This document shows positions 1 through 9,592 of a stretch of DNA of 64,000 nt, one piece after another. Source of the DNA: Antitrichia curtipendula. Lineage: Eukaryota; Streptophyta; Bryopsida; Hypnales; Leucodontaceae. The stretch is taken from the NCBI GenBank assembly GCA_951230915.1, contig OX579633.1, positions 2,542,001-2,606,000 on the forward strand, written 5' to 3'. Each line of letters opens with the position of its first letter. Position 1 is the stretch's first letter. The position numbers and the translations under genes are program-made. The notes under the pieces are model-generated. The model saw only the letters and a list, made by a program, of their open reading frames with translations, had not been told where the DNA came from and ran no database searches.

Positions 1-1498
1 GTCGCAAGCCCACACATTCCGTGGAGTCTTTCGACCGCTGGTCATACGGCGACCACACAACCTCGACTTCCAGGCACTCGTACACGGAATCTCAAAGCGA
101 GGACTCCGTGCGAGGACACGAAGAAGTAGACCAAGTGGACGGCGCCATCGTCAAACTTCGAAAGAAATCGAACCTCAACTCAGCCAAGCCCCCGAAAAGC
201 CCGAAAACCACTCCTCTGCGCAATGGATACTCTTTCCAAGGAGAAGAGTATTTCGACTGCCCAGCTCACGTTTCGTCGCCGGCGCTGGTGCCATCAGATA
301 CTGAGGAAGAAGTGGAGCCCGCGACGCGGCTCCCTTACAAAATGCCGTCTCCTGTTCACGACGTGGAGCCGTCGTCACCGACGCGAGATGTGCCTGAATT
401 CGCGAATTGTCTCGCGTTGCCGAGGTTTCTTACGAGAGGCGAAAGCTCGCAGTGCCATTGGGTGGAGAATTCCTCATGGAATGCGCCTCGTGATGCGCCG
501 GCGAGCTCGGTGTTGGAAGATGGGTACAGATCGCCAGCGTACAAGGCTACACTCGAGATGTTCTCGCCGTCGCCTGGCCTCTTGGCAAAGAAAAGCTCGA
601 AGCTGCGAAGCTCGAGCTCGCGACGGCGTCATCCGCATCTTGTGGTACGCGCCATCACTGACCTCCGTTGTGCTCATTTATTTTTCTGATTTTGTTTTGT
701 AATTGTCAACCCAATTTAATTGCGGAGGTGGTCTCTGGAGAACTGGCGCTGTACGAAGCTTTGGATTGTATTTTTGGAGTGGACTGATAAGATTGCAATT
801 TTTGATTTCACAGGAGGTTCTCTGCAACTCGCTCAAACAGTCGCTCCAGAGGTGTACAAAACGCAGCGTCTCCAGGACGCACTCTATCCCCCACTGCGAT
901 GACCAGTTCACGAAGGTATTTTTTGTCCTATGAACCACTATGTTGTTCGTGTTATCCCTTGTAGACTTGCACTCTTTACGTTGAGAATTGGAATTTTAAT
1001 TACATTCTTATACGACTCGCTATTTTATTATACGGTTGGCTATTTTGAACTTGAATTCTAGCACATGGTCGACTCCATGTAGCTCCTATTGGCTCCTTGC
1101 TATGTTGTTCATGGCAAGATAGTATGCGAACTTTATCTGATAATTTGACAAAATGAGAATGATGGATTTCAATGCAACAATGTACCTCTAGAAAACGTTT
1201 TTCCATCTTTTGAATTGGTAGATCTTTTGAATTGATTATGTTCCCATTCTGTGTCTGATCCTATTGCTGGTCATGCAGAGACATCAATCGTTCATGTGGT
1301 GAAACCGTTTCCAAGCGCCCTGAATGCGATGCTGAATTGAAAAATGTATCAACAGAATTCAATCTGTACTCGATCGATAACTTGTGGACGGCCAGGAGGC
1401 TTGCGACAGTTGTGTACTTGATAAATCAGATGAGGGTCTCAGCAATGTCAGACGTTGATTTTTTCAAAATCTTGTGCTCGGAGGACGAGGAGACCTGA
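1..1498 (+). CDS. 3' part of an unrecognised Ser/Pro-rich gene, three exons visible, 5' end outside the window
   Basis: The reading frame is open from the left edge. Exon A runs to 644 (donor GTACGC) and encodes an acidic, Ser/Pro-rich stretch (KPPKSPKTTP, PSDTEEEVEP) ending in a basic SSSSRRRHPH segment. Exon B, 814-915, follows a TTTCACAG acceptor and has a GTATTT donor; it keeps the frame of exon A and encodes a Cys- and basic-rich 34-residue piece. The last exon ends at TGA 1496-1498 with a compact, protein-like tail (DNLWTARRLATVVYLINQMR, then an acidic SEDEET end). The frame does not carry cleanly into it: the best-looking acceptor (CATGCAG, exon from 1279) is out of phase, whereas a weaker one (TTTCCAAG, exon from 1316) is in phase. 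I recognise no domain. It could be a nuclear or signalling scaffold protein, but that is a guess from composition only. Confidence 0.6.
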
Positions 1499-1639
1499 AC
1501 TCACGAATATGGCTTCTTATGCACCTGCAACTTCTCCTCCAATCCGTGCCTCATGGCAAGTTGACATTCCAGTAGTCCCCAACCGGTTCTGTGTTTTCCA
1601 ACTTCCGCAGCCAATGCCTTCCGGTTGACAGAGTTTCTC

Positions 1640-1790
1640 AACTCTTCCGTGATTGCAAGCAAAGTAAGCGGCGTTATTCTGATCACAACTCTCCCGTGAT
1701 TGCAATCAAAATAAGCGGCGTTTTTTGTTCTGATCACAACTCTCCCGTGAATGCAAGCCAAGTAAGCGTTGTTAATTATTCTGATCCCGT
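1640..1790 (+). repeat. three-unit tandem repeat, about 50 bp period
   Basis: Units start near 1640, 1687 and 1738 and share the core CCGTGATTGCAAGC...AAGTAAGCG...TTCTGATC. They lie just downstream of the stop codon at 1498, so they are probably in the 3'UTR of that gene. The third unit is the most diverged. Confidence 0.8.
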
Positions 1791-2833
1791 GTTTTGATAT
1801 TCTGTGGCTGCGAACCCATTGAACCATGGGTTGGGAAGAGATGAGAGTCATGACTAGTGTAACATAGGCCATAGAAGGCTAAGAGCCAACATACTGTTGT
1901 AATTTGTAAGTGCCGCCTTCCGACTAAGAAGGGAGTGCTCTTTTTGATAGAGGTCATCAGCACCATGGGATAGTCATAAATCGTATCTGTCCACTGATGG
2001 AGTGCGTAATAGGAGGTATGATAGTGAGAGCTTCTGCGAGAATTTGCTAGAACTAGTAGTCCGGTACCATGAGGTTGATGATGGACACACACTGGGACAC
2101 TTGAAATCAGAATACCCTGGAGCTGTACCTTCTTTCTGTAATAATAATCGAACTTGTGGGAGACTGTCCTGCAGGCCGTTGGCTGGTTCAAATTTGCTGG
2201 GCTGAAACGAAATGGACGTGTTTGTCAATCTGGACTTGTGGTGTTGGTATTGATATGGTTGCAGAGCTCTAAATATGTACTGTACAGTAACTCTTTTATC
2301 AGAATGAGACACCGAAGGCCCTCCAAAGAAGTCTTATCAGATTTTTTTACAAAGACGCTATCGGAGTGGGACTATGGGGGGTATTTGTGGCCCGATTTTT
2401 ATGCATCCCTAAGTCCACACTCCCTAAGTCCCCCAAATGATCTTAGTTCTTATTTAACAAAAATGTTCCTGGTTAAGGTTAAAAATAACATTTTTGAACC
2501 TCGTTTTGTATTGTACATAACATTATTAACCTTCAGCGGGGGGGGGGGGCCTTTTGCTCCCTCCATATCAGGACCCCTCCATTCGTTGATATGGTCTTGT
2601 CAGAGCTACAGGGATTTCCAAACCAATTGGATGTGCTTGATTATAACTAAAATTTCCCCCCAGGCATCCAGGGGGGGGGTTATACCTCATGTCAGAGGAA
2701 GTGTAGTCGCGCGGTTAACAATGTTATGGTAAGTATAGTTCAATGCACTTTTAGCCTCCTAAAAACTTTGAGTTTTATAGCCCTTTTCAAAGTGTAGTTT
2801 CAAAATATTGAAAAGTGGAATTTCTTGGGCATT
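1791..2833. other. no gene seen; probable 3'UTR then intergenic
   Basis: GC is moderate to about 2300, which fits a long 3'UTR of the upstream gene; beyond that the sequence turns AT-rich with poly-G runs (around 2539 and 2672). The open frames here on both strands have no recognisable domain and no coding-like composition. Confidence 0.4.
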
Positions 2834-3062
2834 TTAACCCATAAACGTCGAGGCGGACGTTTTGCGGCCGATGAATGACAAGAGAATCTCTTGTGTAGGA
2901 CAGAAGTGCAACTACTCATCCACCAAATTTTGTGGGAAAAAGAAAGATCATCTATAGTAGTTTGTCTTCCAATGAGTACTTTTGCATTATTTTAATCCAA
3001 CAATTCACACGATGACAAAATAGATGATTTCCACGTTTACGAGCCCGTCATTTAAGGGTTAA
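2834..3062 (+). mobile_element. TTAA-flanked MITE, family B copy 1 (B1)
   Basis: Begins TTAACCCATAAACGTCGAGG and ends CCCGTCATTTAAGGGTTAA, i.e. imperfect terminal inverted repeats with TTAA outermost and CCC/GGG just inside. It is 229 bp with no coding capacity. It aligns over its whole length with B2 (3080-4248) and, inverted, with B3 (61631-61849). TTAA targets with CCC...GGG ends are the signature of the piggyBac superfamily; the assignment is inference supported by the transposase remnant at 8.1-10.9 kb. Confidence 0.75.
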
Positions 3063-3079
3063 GGAGCCTTGGTGGGCAC

Positions 3080-4248
3080 TTAACCCATAAATGACGTTGA
3101 GGATGTTTTCCAATTAACCCCTAAAGGACCAAACACCGTTTTTTGACAACATAGCGATTTTGGGCAGCTCACTATGACCGGAGTTTTTCTTTTTTTTCTT
3201 TGAAATTTTCACATAAGATGTACCCAAGGAGTAGCTTTAAGGTCCAACAATTTTCATAACTTTTGACTACATGGTTAAAAAGTTATTGCATGATATGTCA
3301 TTTTCATTGTTCGGCGGGCAGCCGGGACAGCAAAAAAAACTTCTTTAAAAATCACTTTAAAAAAAAACTAAAATTAGAAATGGGTTCTTTAGATTTATAT
3401 GTACGTGGGAGGCTTTGAATCATTCCATTCCGATCAATGAGTCAAAAGTTATGAGGATTCTTAGTTTGAGGGTAGTTATGGAATCTCTACTCTAAAATAA
3501 ACTTTGAAGTCCTTTATTTAACTCGATTTTCAATATTTTTGAAAAAAAATAAAAACATTGGGTGTAGATTGTTTATTACAACATTACAATCGTTGGGATT
3601 GACATTTTTCAATTTCATAAATAAATTCTTGACAATTTAGTGCTTTGAATCATTCTCTACCCCTTCCTACTTACTATTTTTTTTCTATATGTTGTACAAT
3701 TCCAAATGATCTGAAATTTTTCTAGCATGTAGCCAACTTGCCTTGAAGAATAAATCCAAAGAGTAACCATCATTTTGGACATTTTTTCATACAAATGTGA
3801 CCTTGTGGAGGGCAGCTGCCCGTTTTTTCGCAGGGACAAAAAAAGGATTTTTGTCAATTCAAACGCTATTATCTTGCAATCCACTATGTGGAAAATTCTG
3901 AAATTTTTTCCACATCTTTTTAAACAAGTTTACTACAAGATCCTACGGCTACAAGTGTCCAAAAATGTTTTTTTTCTAAAATTTGACACTAGTATTAGAA
4001 ATGACAGTTTTGGAGCGGTTTTGGTGAAAACATAGTCAAAAACCTTTAGAGGTTAATGAATGACAAAGAATCTCCCCGTGTAGGATAGAAGTGCAACTAT
4101 TTATCTTCCAAATTTTGTGTGAAAAAGGAAGGCCACCTACAATAGTTACGTCTTCCAATGAGGGCTTTTAACTTTTTTTAAGCCAACAATTCACAAGGTA
4201 TCCAAACAAATGATTTCCATGGTGATAGCTTGTTCGTTAAGGGTTTAA
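3080..4248 (+). mobile_element. TTAA-flanked MITE, family B copy 2 (B2), split by element A1
   Basis: Starts TTAACCCATAAATGACG at 3080; the homology to B1 breaks at 3113, where element A1 begins, and resumes at 4057 with TGAATGACAAAGAATCTC, running to CGTTAAGGGTTTAA at 4248. Removing A1 and one TTAA gives about 226 bp, matching B1 without a gap at the junction. The 3' terminus has one extra T before TTAA. Confidence 0.75.
3114..4056 (+). mobile_element. TTAA-flanked non-autonomous element, family A copy 1 (A1), nested in B2
   Basis: Starts TTAACCCCTAAAGGACC and ends CCTTTAGAGGTTAA (one base off GGGGTTAA). At 943 bp it has no long open frame. It is colinear with A2 (7172-8079) and A3 (52563-53494): shared landmarks are the ATTTTGGGCAG block after the start, GCAGCTGCCCG in the middle, the AAGATCCTACGG block and ACAGTTTTGGAGCG near the end. 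The copies differ by many substitutions, so the family is old. Confidence 0.8.
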
Positions 4249-4640
4249 TATTGGGTGTGAGGTCATCATTTTGGGCTCTAGATGATGTTTCTACCTTTGT
4301 TCTACCTCCCAAAGCTTCATCTCCTTCAATTGGGCAACAATCAAAGAGATGCAATAAATAAGAACAAATAGTATTAATTGAGCCCTTCAATCATATTATT
4401 TGTCTTTTGATTGATGATTGCATGGATGGAGGAGAACTACTACTTAGAGTTGTTTTGCTAGTCCTAGATAGCAATTGAAATTGAAATCTAACAAATTTGC
4501 AATAGCACAAAGTGCAATAAGAAGATCATTTTGGAATAACAAACTAAGGCCAACAAGATCATTTGGGGACAAAGGGAGTATTTTGGATGATGATGGGGTG
4601 ATGTTTTGTTTGAATAATTTCCCATTTGTTAGAAGTAATG
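4249..4640 (+). repeat. interspersed repeat F, copy 1
   Basis: Shares long similarity, in inverted orientation, with 46440-46780: the GGGCTCAATYAA...TTTGGGAGGT...GAGATGAA segment and the GCACTTTGTGxCATTGAAATTG segment occur in both. The open frames in the two copies are only weakly similar and contain no known domain, so I treat them as non-coding repeat. Termini are not defined. Confidence 0.55.
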
Positions 4641-4721
4641 TTTAGATTTTTCTTGAAAGTATGTATTAATTCATAAAAGATTATCCAATGTTGAAGGGTT
4701 TAGTGATGCAATGACCTTAAT

Positions 4722-4800
4722 TCTAACCCCTAAAGTCCCATTGTCCTCTTAAGGGACAATTTGGAATTTGAGTAGGTTTCTACTAGATCCATTTATATTG
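4722..4800 (+). mobile_element. end fragment of TTAA-type family D
   Basis: CTAACCCCTAAAGTCCCATTG followed by a palindromic TTGTCCTCTTAAGGGACAA matches the left end of D2 at 40659. The expected TTAA is mutated to CTAA and the rest of the element is not found here. Confidence 0.55.
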
Positions 4801-6125
4801 AATTAATTTTTTTTTGGGGGGGACGTGGAGTCCTTCAAGAGTTCTATGGATTCATATATAACTTTTATTTCAATAAGATGTCAGATGAAGAAGTTATAGG
4901 TATTTTTCTACAAAACCAAATTTGAGGGGCAAGTTAGGTTGCTAATATTTTGTTGACTATGGAGGGGCCAAAGTTTGAAGAAAGAAGTTGGAGGGGGGGA
5001 GGACAATGGGATTTGGTAGTCTAGCAAGCCCCCCTCCCCCATGTTTGCGCTTGTCCCTTTATAGCATCAATTTTAAGAATCTCAAATCCTTGATTTCAAC
5101 TAAAATTCATAATTGTAAGACAAAGCGTAGCTGAAAATCAATTGCAAGTAATTGCGCACTCAAATTTCATGGCAAATTTGGGTAAATTTCAAATTTTGGC
5201 AAATAATTTTTTGCATTAGAAGAGTCTACTAAATCCAATTTTTTTGATAGAATAATGACTTGACTCAAGATACCACTACTAGTACAATAAAGGCAAATGT
5301 AGCTAAATTTCAATGACAAATCATGGTGCTCTAACCTACCAATTAATCATATCATGGAAGAAAGATGGTTGCATTCAATACTCTATACCACCTATTAATT
5401 TTTTCTTTCTAAACAACAATAAGAAATGTGACAACCATCTCCTTCACATAACATGTGAATTGGGAAGTAGGTTTTGTATTGAGGCAAAGAGCATTGGTTG
5501 TATATTCTTAGGAGTTAGAAGGAGGAAGAACAATGCTTAGGTGGAGGACTAGTACCTCCTCCAATGAGGTATAACACCAATAGATTGCTTGCATTGATAC
5601 TTTGCATTTTTATGTTCTAAGTTGGATTTTGTTGGATTTCTTCCCAATTGCATGGGCTAGATTGCCCATTCATCGTAGTTGCAGATTGCTAGCCCAAGAT
5701 AGTTATGATTCTACTAATTTGCAATCTCCACCTTGTAGTCCAACACCCCCTATTCCATCAATAATAGGACTTGATTATCCTACACCTTCCTGAAGGACAT
5801 TGACATCATTGGTGTGTTGAATCACAGTTTCACAAAAAGCCACAAGCATAGAATTGGAAGTAAGGTAATTGCACCTAAAATGGACCACTCCTCAAATTTG
5901 ATCCCAATTTTTGAAGGAAAACTGAATAAGAGGATATCCAAAATGAAATGCATGAAAAGGACAAATGTAAGAGAATTTTGAGTAGTGTGCATTTCTATTA
6001 ATAGTAATATGGAGGTGACAACCTTAGAAGTGGACAATTTTGGGTACACTTTCTGTTGCTTTAACTTCTTCCCTAGTGGCATTCTTCATGTGCATCAAAT
6101 GCATTTTGACATCACCTACGTCAAC
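4801..6125. other. no gene seen; contains repeat S copy 1
   Basis: AT-rich with G-runs (around 4815 and 4995). Short open frames (5313-5540, 5602-5793, and 5822-6082 on the minus strand) show no domain. About 5860-6060 is similar to 38850-39180 (AAGGTAACTACACCTAAAA and a following ACTTTGAA-type block), marking an unclassified interspersed repeat (S). Confidence 0.4.
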
Positions 6126-6352
6126 GGTGCTAGTATGTGAGCCCAAGAATGCAAGCTTATGAGCTTTGAGCCTATAATGTAGATACCACACACTATAGAA
6201 GGTGTATGTATCATAAACACCTATAATATGGGTACTTATAACATATATACCCTATAATCATAGACGATTTCTATAGTATATACACCTATAACATAGGTGT
6301 GTAGTATTCTAGGCTCATGGGCTCACAATCCTATGCTCACATAATAGCAACC
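6126..6352 (+). mobile_element. MITE family G, copy 1
   Basis: Ends are inverted: TGCTAGTATGTGAGCCCA at the left and TGGGCTCACAATC...CTCACATAATAGCA at the right. The interior is a run of CCTATAATATAGG-like short palindromes. A second copy with the same ends and interior lies at 43465-43706, and a lone end at 38100-38146. No target duplication is clear, so the superfamily is not assigned. Confidence 0.6.
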
Positions 6353-7171
6353 CTCTCACCTACATGACACTTTTAGCACCCTATAGCTTGCATTTTTGAA
6401 AATTTGTAACTAATTCACAATGTGTCCCAGAATTATGGAACCACTTGCATTTTAATTCATAGTCCTTCATCAATGTGCCAAAATTGTTGTTCATTTTCTA
6501 GAGCGTACCATGCCACAAAGCTTATTTGTGCAATTTTAGATGTAGTTACTTTAGAGCCTCCAATTGTGAAGATCTCAATGAAGAGGATTTTGATGAAGGC
6601 CCCTCCTCCAAAACCCAAAGTTTGGATGATTTCTTGTAGCCTCTGGAGTTGTAGCACAAACTGCCACAAATTGCAATTCATCATCAATGGCTTGAATCAT
6701 AGAGGGTCTGAATTATAGAGGGTGGAGAGAAATGCACAACACAACAATGAGGAAGATCGGCAAGAGGTGGGCAATATTGATACATAGCTTGTAGCCTTTG
6801 TGGAAAAGTAGACACATTTTTCTTCAATTCTCATGCAATTATTGGATGATACTAAGGTGACACTTGGTGATACCTATATCAAAAGTAGGTGATACCTAGA
6901 TTATATCTATCTTTGGACTTGAACTATAGCATTTATCATGCTATTTTGACCACAAATAAGTAAATAAATAATTCTTTACAAAGAAGAGTCAAGACTTTAT
7001 GGCTGTAGGCAATTGGCGGAAAATCGTGCATAAAAAAACACTGAATGGAATGAGACTAAAAGGCAATGGAATGGGACAAATAAGGGAGAAGATGGTGAGG
7101 GGGGACTATTTTGCAAGTATTTGATACATATGAATTCTAAATTTGTAGATGTAGCAGGAGTGAGTTAGATA
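6353..7171. repeat. intergenic; contains repeat M copy 1 (about 6790-7090)
   Basis: The stretch from about 6790 (TTCTTCAATTCTCATG, TGACACTTGGTGATACC, CAATTGGCGGAAAATCGTGC) resembles 14310-14545 and its mirror copy 24007-24242 in the palindrome arms. No gene is supported in the rest. Confidence 0.5.
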
Positions 7172-8079
7172 TTAACCCCTAAAGGACCATCATGTGGTTT
7201 TTGGCAACATAGAAAATTTGGGCAAGTTCCTCTGACTTGAGATTTGCATATTTTAGGCTGAAATTTTAATAGAAGGGGGGGGGGGACGAGGAATATCTTT
7301 CATATGCACAAAAATTCATGACATTTGGAAATAGGAGTCAAAAGTTATGGTCTAATATGTTATTTTTTTTCCTTGGACAAGCATATCAGAAAAAATCAAT
7401 TTTTTCAGAGAAAAGAATTTGAAATTGATTTTCAAGACTTATATATATGTGGAAAGCTTTGAATGATTCCATTTTGCTTAATGAGTCAAAAGTTATGAGG
7501 AGTTTTAGTTTGCGGGCAATTATGGATTCTCTACTCTAAAATAAATTGTGAAGTATTTTATCTTACTCAATTTTCAACATTTAAAAATAATTAAAAAATT
7601 GTAGGATGTAGAATGTTTATTACAACATTTCAACCATTGGGATTGGCATTATTTAGTTCCATAACTAAATTCTTAACAATTTTGTAATTTGAATCATTCT
7701 CTACTTCTTTCTACTTACTATTTTTTCCTATATGTGAAAATTTTTAAGCACGTAGCCAACTTGTCAAGGAAAAAGAATCCAAAGAAGCACCATCATTTTG
7801 GACATTTTTCATAAGAAAAATGAGCTTGTGAAGTGCAGCTGCCTGGTTTTTTGCAGGGCTCAATAAAAGAATTAAGTGAATTTGAATACTTATATCTTGC
7901 AATCCACATGGTGGAAATTTTTGAAATTTTTACTACATGTTTTCAAGCTACCATACAACAAGATCCTATGGTTATATGTGTCAAAAAAAGTTATTTTTCA
8001 AGAATTTGGTAGTTGTATTAGAAATGACAGTTTTGGAGCATTTATGGTGAAAACATAGTCAAGGAACTTAAGGGGTTAA
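7172..8079 (+). mobile_element. TTAA-flanked non-autonomous element, family A copy 2 (A2)
   Basis: Starts TTAACCCCTAAAGGACCA and ends CAAGGAACTTAAGGGGTTAA; 908 bp, colinear with A1 and A3. The first 17-18 bases are the inverted form of the last, allowing for one deletion. It directly abuts the decayed piggyBac transposase that begins about 8.1 kb, but it has both its own ends, so it is a separate insertion. Confidence 0.85.
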
Positions 8080-8740
8080 TTAGTCCAAGCTTACTTTGCG
8101 TGAAGAGGAAGAAGAGGATATGCATGACAATTACTATGATGGAGATGTGAATGATATTAAATATGCATATCGAGATTCTTCTTGGCAACAAAAATTCATT
8201 ATTTATGACCTTCAACTTAGAAAATTCCTTAGTGTTCTAGACCCAATTTTCTTGGATGTTGGTTTCCTAGGTTTTCCACGTTATTCAAGGTGCTTTGACC
8301 CTCGTGGATATTATGGGACATCATTACAAAGACAAGTTGATATAGAACTCTCAATGGAACTCCAATGATTATGGACGAGGGGACATATGAAAGGCCAAAC
8401 TGGAAAAATTGTATCTTATTGGAAGTGAAGGTATTTATGGCCATTATATTATATATGGGTATAAGGTGCCAATCCAATGTAAAGCCCTCCTGGCATAAAA
8501 AATGATTAATTTTTCGTTGTTCAACTATCTCTAATTTGATAATACGGAACTGGTTATGATTATTCACAAAATGTTTGTATGTTACAAATCTATCAAGGTA
8601 TGAGAGGAATATGACAATGTTGAAATAAAATGATGCCAGATATGACAATGTTGGGATAAGACGATGTTGGGATATGATAATATAGTGAAAATTAGGTACA
8701 CTAGAAGAAAAACATGCCTGGCACAACCAACTACTATGCA

Positions 8741-9197
8741 ACTACACTAAAGATGATATTTAGTGTTGAGTGACATTTAGTGTTTTTACCCCCCTACTAG
8801 CTACAACACTAAATCTGAACTTGTCCACAATTAGTGTTAGACTTGAATGTGCCGGCTGCAAACTTCAGAGCCTTGTAACTTTTGCAAAAATTCTTCAAAT
8901 CAGGAAAATGAGATGTTTTTCGGCATCTACAAAAACTGTAGATGCCGAAAAACATCTCATTTTCCTGATTTGAAGAATTTTTGCAAAAGTTACAAGGCTC
9001 TGAAGTTTGCAGCCGCCTAGCCCTAATCGGTCCGATTCTGTCCGTGAACAGTGATATTTCGTCTGATATGACAACTCTGGTTCACATTTAGTGTTTGAAT
9101 TGACATTTAATGTTACTTACTTTCATAGGGTAATTGGCTTTTAGTGTATGCCTTCGTATTTAGTGTACAAGACACTAAATATCATCTTTAGTGTAGT
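8741..9197. mobile_element. MITE with ACTACACTAAAG inverted ends and TTTAGTG subterminal repeats
   Basis: Left end ACTACACTAAAGATGATA and right end TATCATCTTTAGTGTAGT are exact inverted repeats continuing to about 26 bp (through ATTTAGTGT). Several ATTTAGTGT motifs lie just inside each end. The right end reads CACTA when the next base is included, so a small CACTA-type MITE is likely; no clean target duplication is visible. Its centre holds the perfect hairpin at 8853-9015. Confidence 0.75.
8853..9015. repeat. perfect 79-bp inverted repeat with 5-nt loop
   Basis: Arms 8853-8931 and 8937-9015 are exact reverse complements by my reading; the loop is AAAAC. If transcribed the RNA would form a long perfectly paired stem of the kind that Dicer-like enzymes cut. 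It occupies the core of the MITE 8741-9197. Confidence 0.9.
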
Positions 9198-9432
9198 GTC
9201 CTGTACAACTATCTTGCAACTGTAATCCTCTCTATTAGCACCAGATCTAATGTAATTGTTTTATGTCGTTGTTTTATAGCATTCATACATTGTTTTAGTC
9301 ACAAAATAGTCAATCTATAGTTGCAAAAAACGACTAGGAAACAACTAGAAAAGATTGTAACTGTAAAATGACCATAGTTGTTTTCTAGTTGCTTTCTAGT
9401 TGTACACTAGTTGTTTCTTAGTCGTTTCCTAT

Positions 9433-9592
9433 AGTATTAGAAAATTCAGTTTTTATATTGATTTGGTTGCATAGATTTGATTCACTTTTCTATTGATGTG
9501 GTGAGTAATTTGTTAATTTGGATAGAAATCAATAGAACAGTGAACCAAATGAATGCGACCAAATCAACAAAAAAATTGAATTTTCTAGTACT
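9433..9592. mobile_element. short MITE (160 bp) nested in the CACTA element
   Basis: Left end AGTATTAGAAAATTCAGTTT and right end, inverted, AGTACTAGAAAATTCAATTT; pairing continues through TTGATTTGGTTGCAT, about 40 bp with few mismatches. TA precedes the left end region, but no superfamily is firmly assigned. Confidence 0.65.

Noticed and set aside
1772..2191. 139-codon minus-strand frame, and the plus-strand frame 2154-2732
   Set aside because: No domain, repetitive or poly-G-derived residues, and they overlap the likely 3'UTR of the upstream gene and the tandem repeat.
7172..8079. A2 as the 5' part of the autonomous piggyBac element
   Set aside because: A2 has both its own inverted ends and matches A1 and A3 along its whole length, so adjacency to the transposase is coincidental or a separate insertion.
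8229..8741. 170-codon minus-strand frame
   Set aside because: It is antisense to the recognisable piggyBac transposase blocks and itself has no domain.
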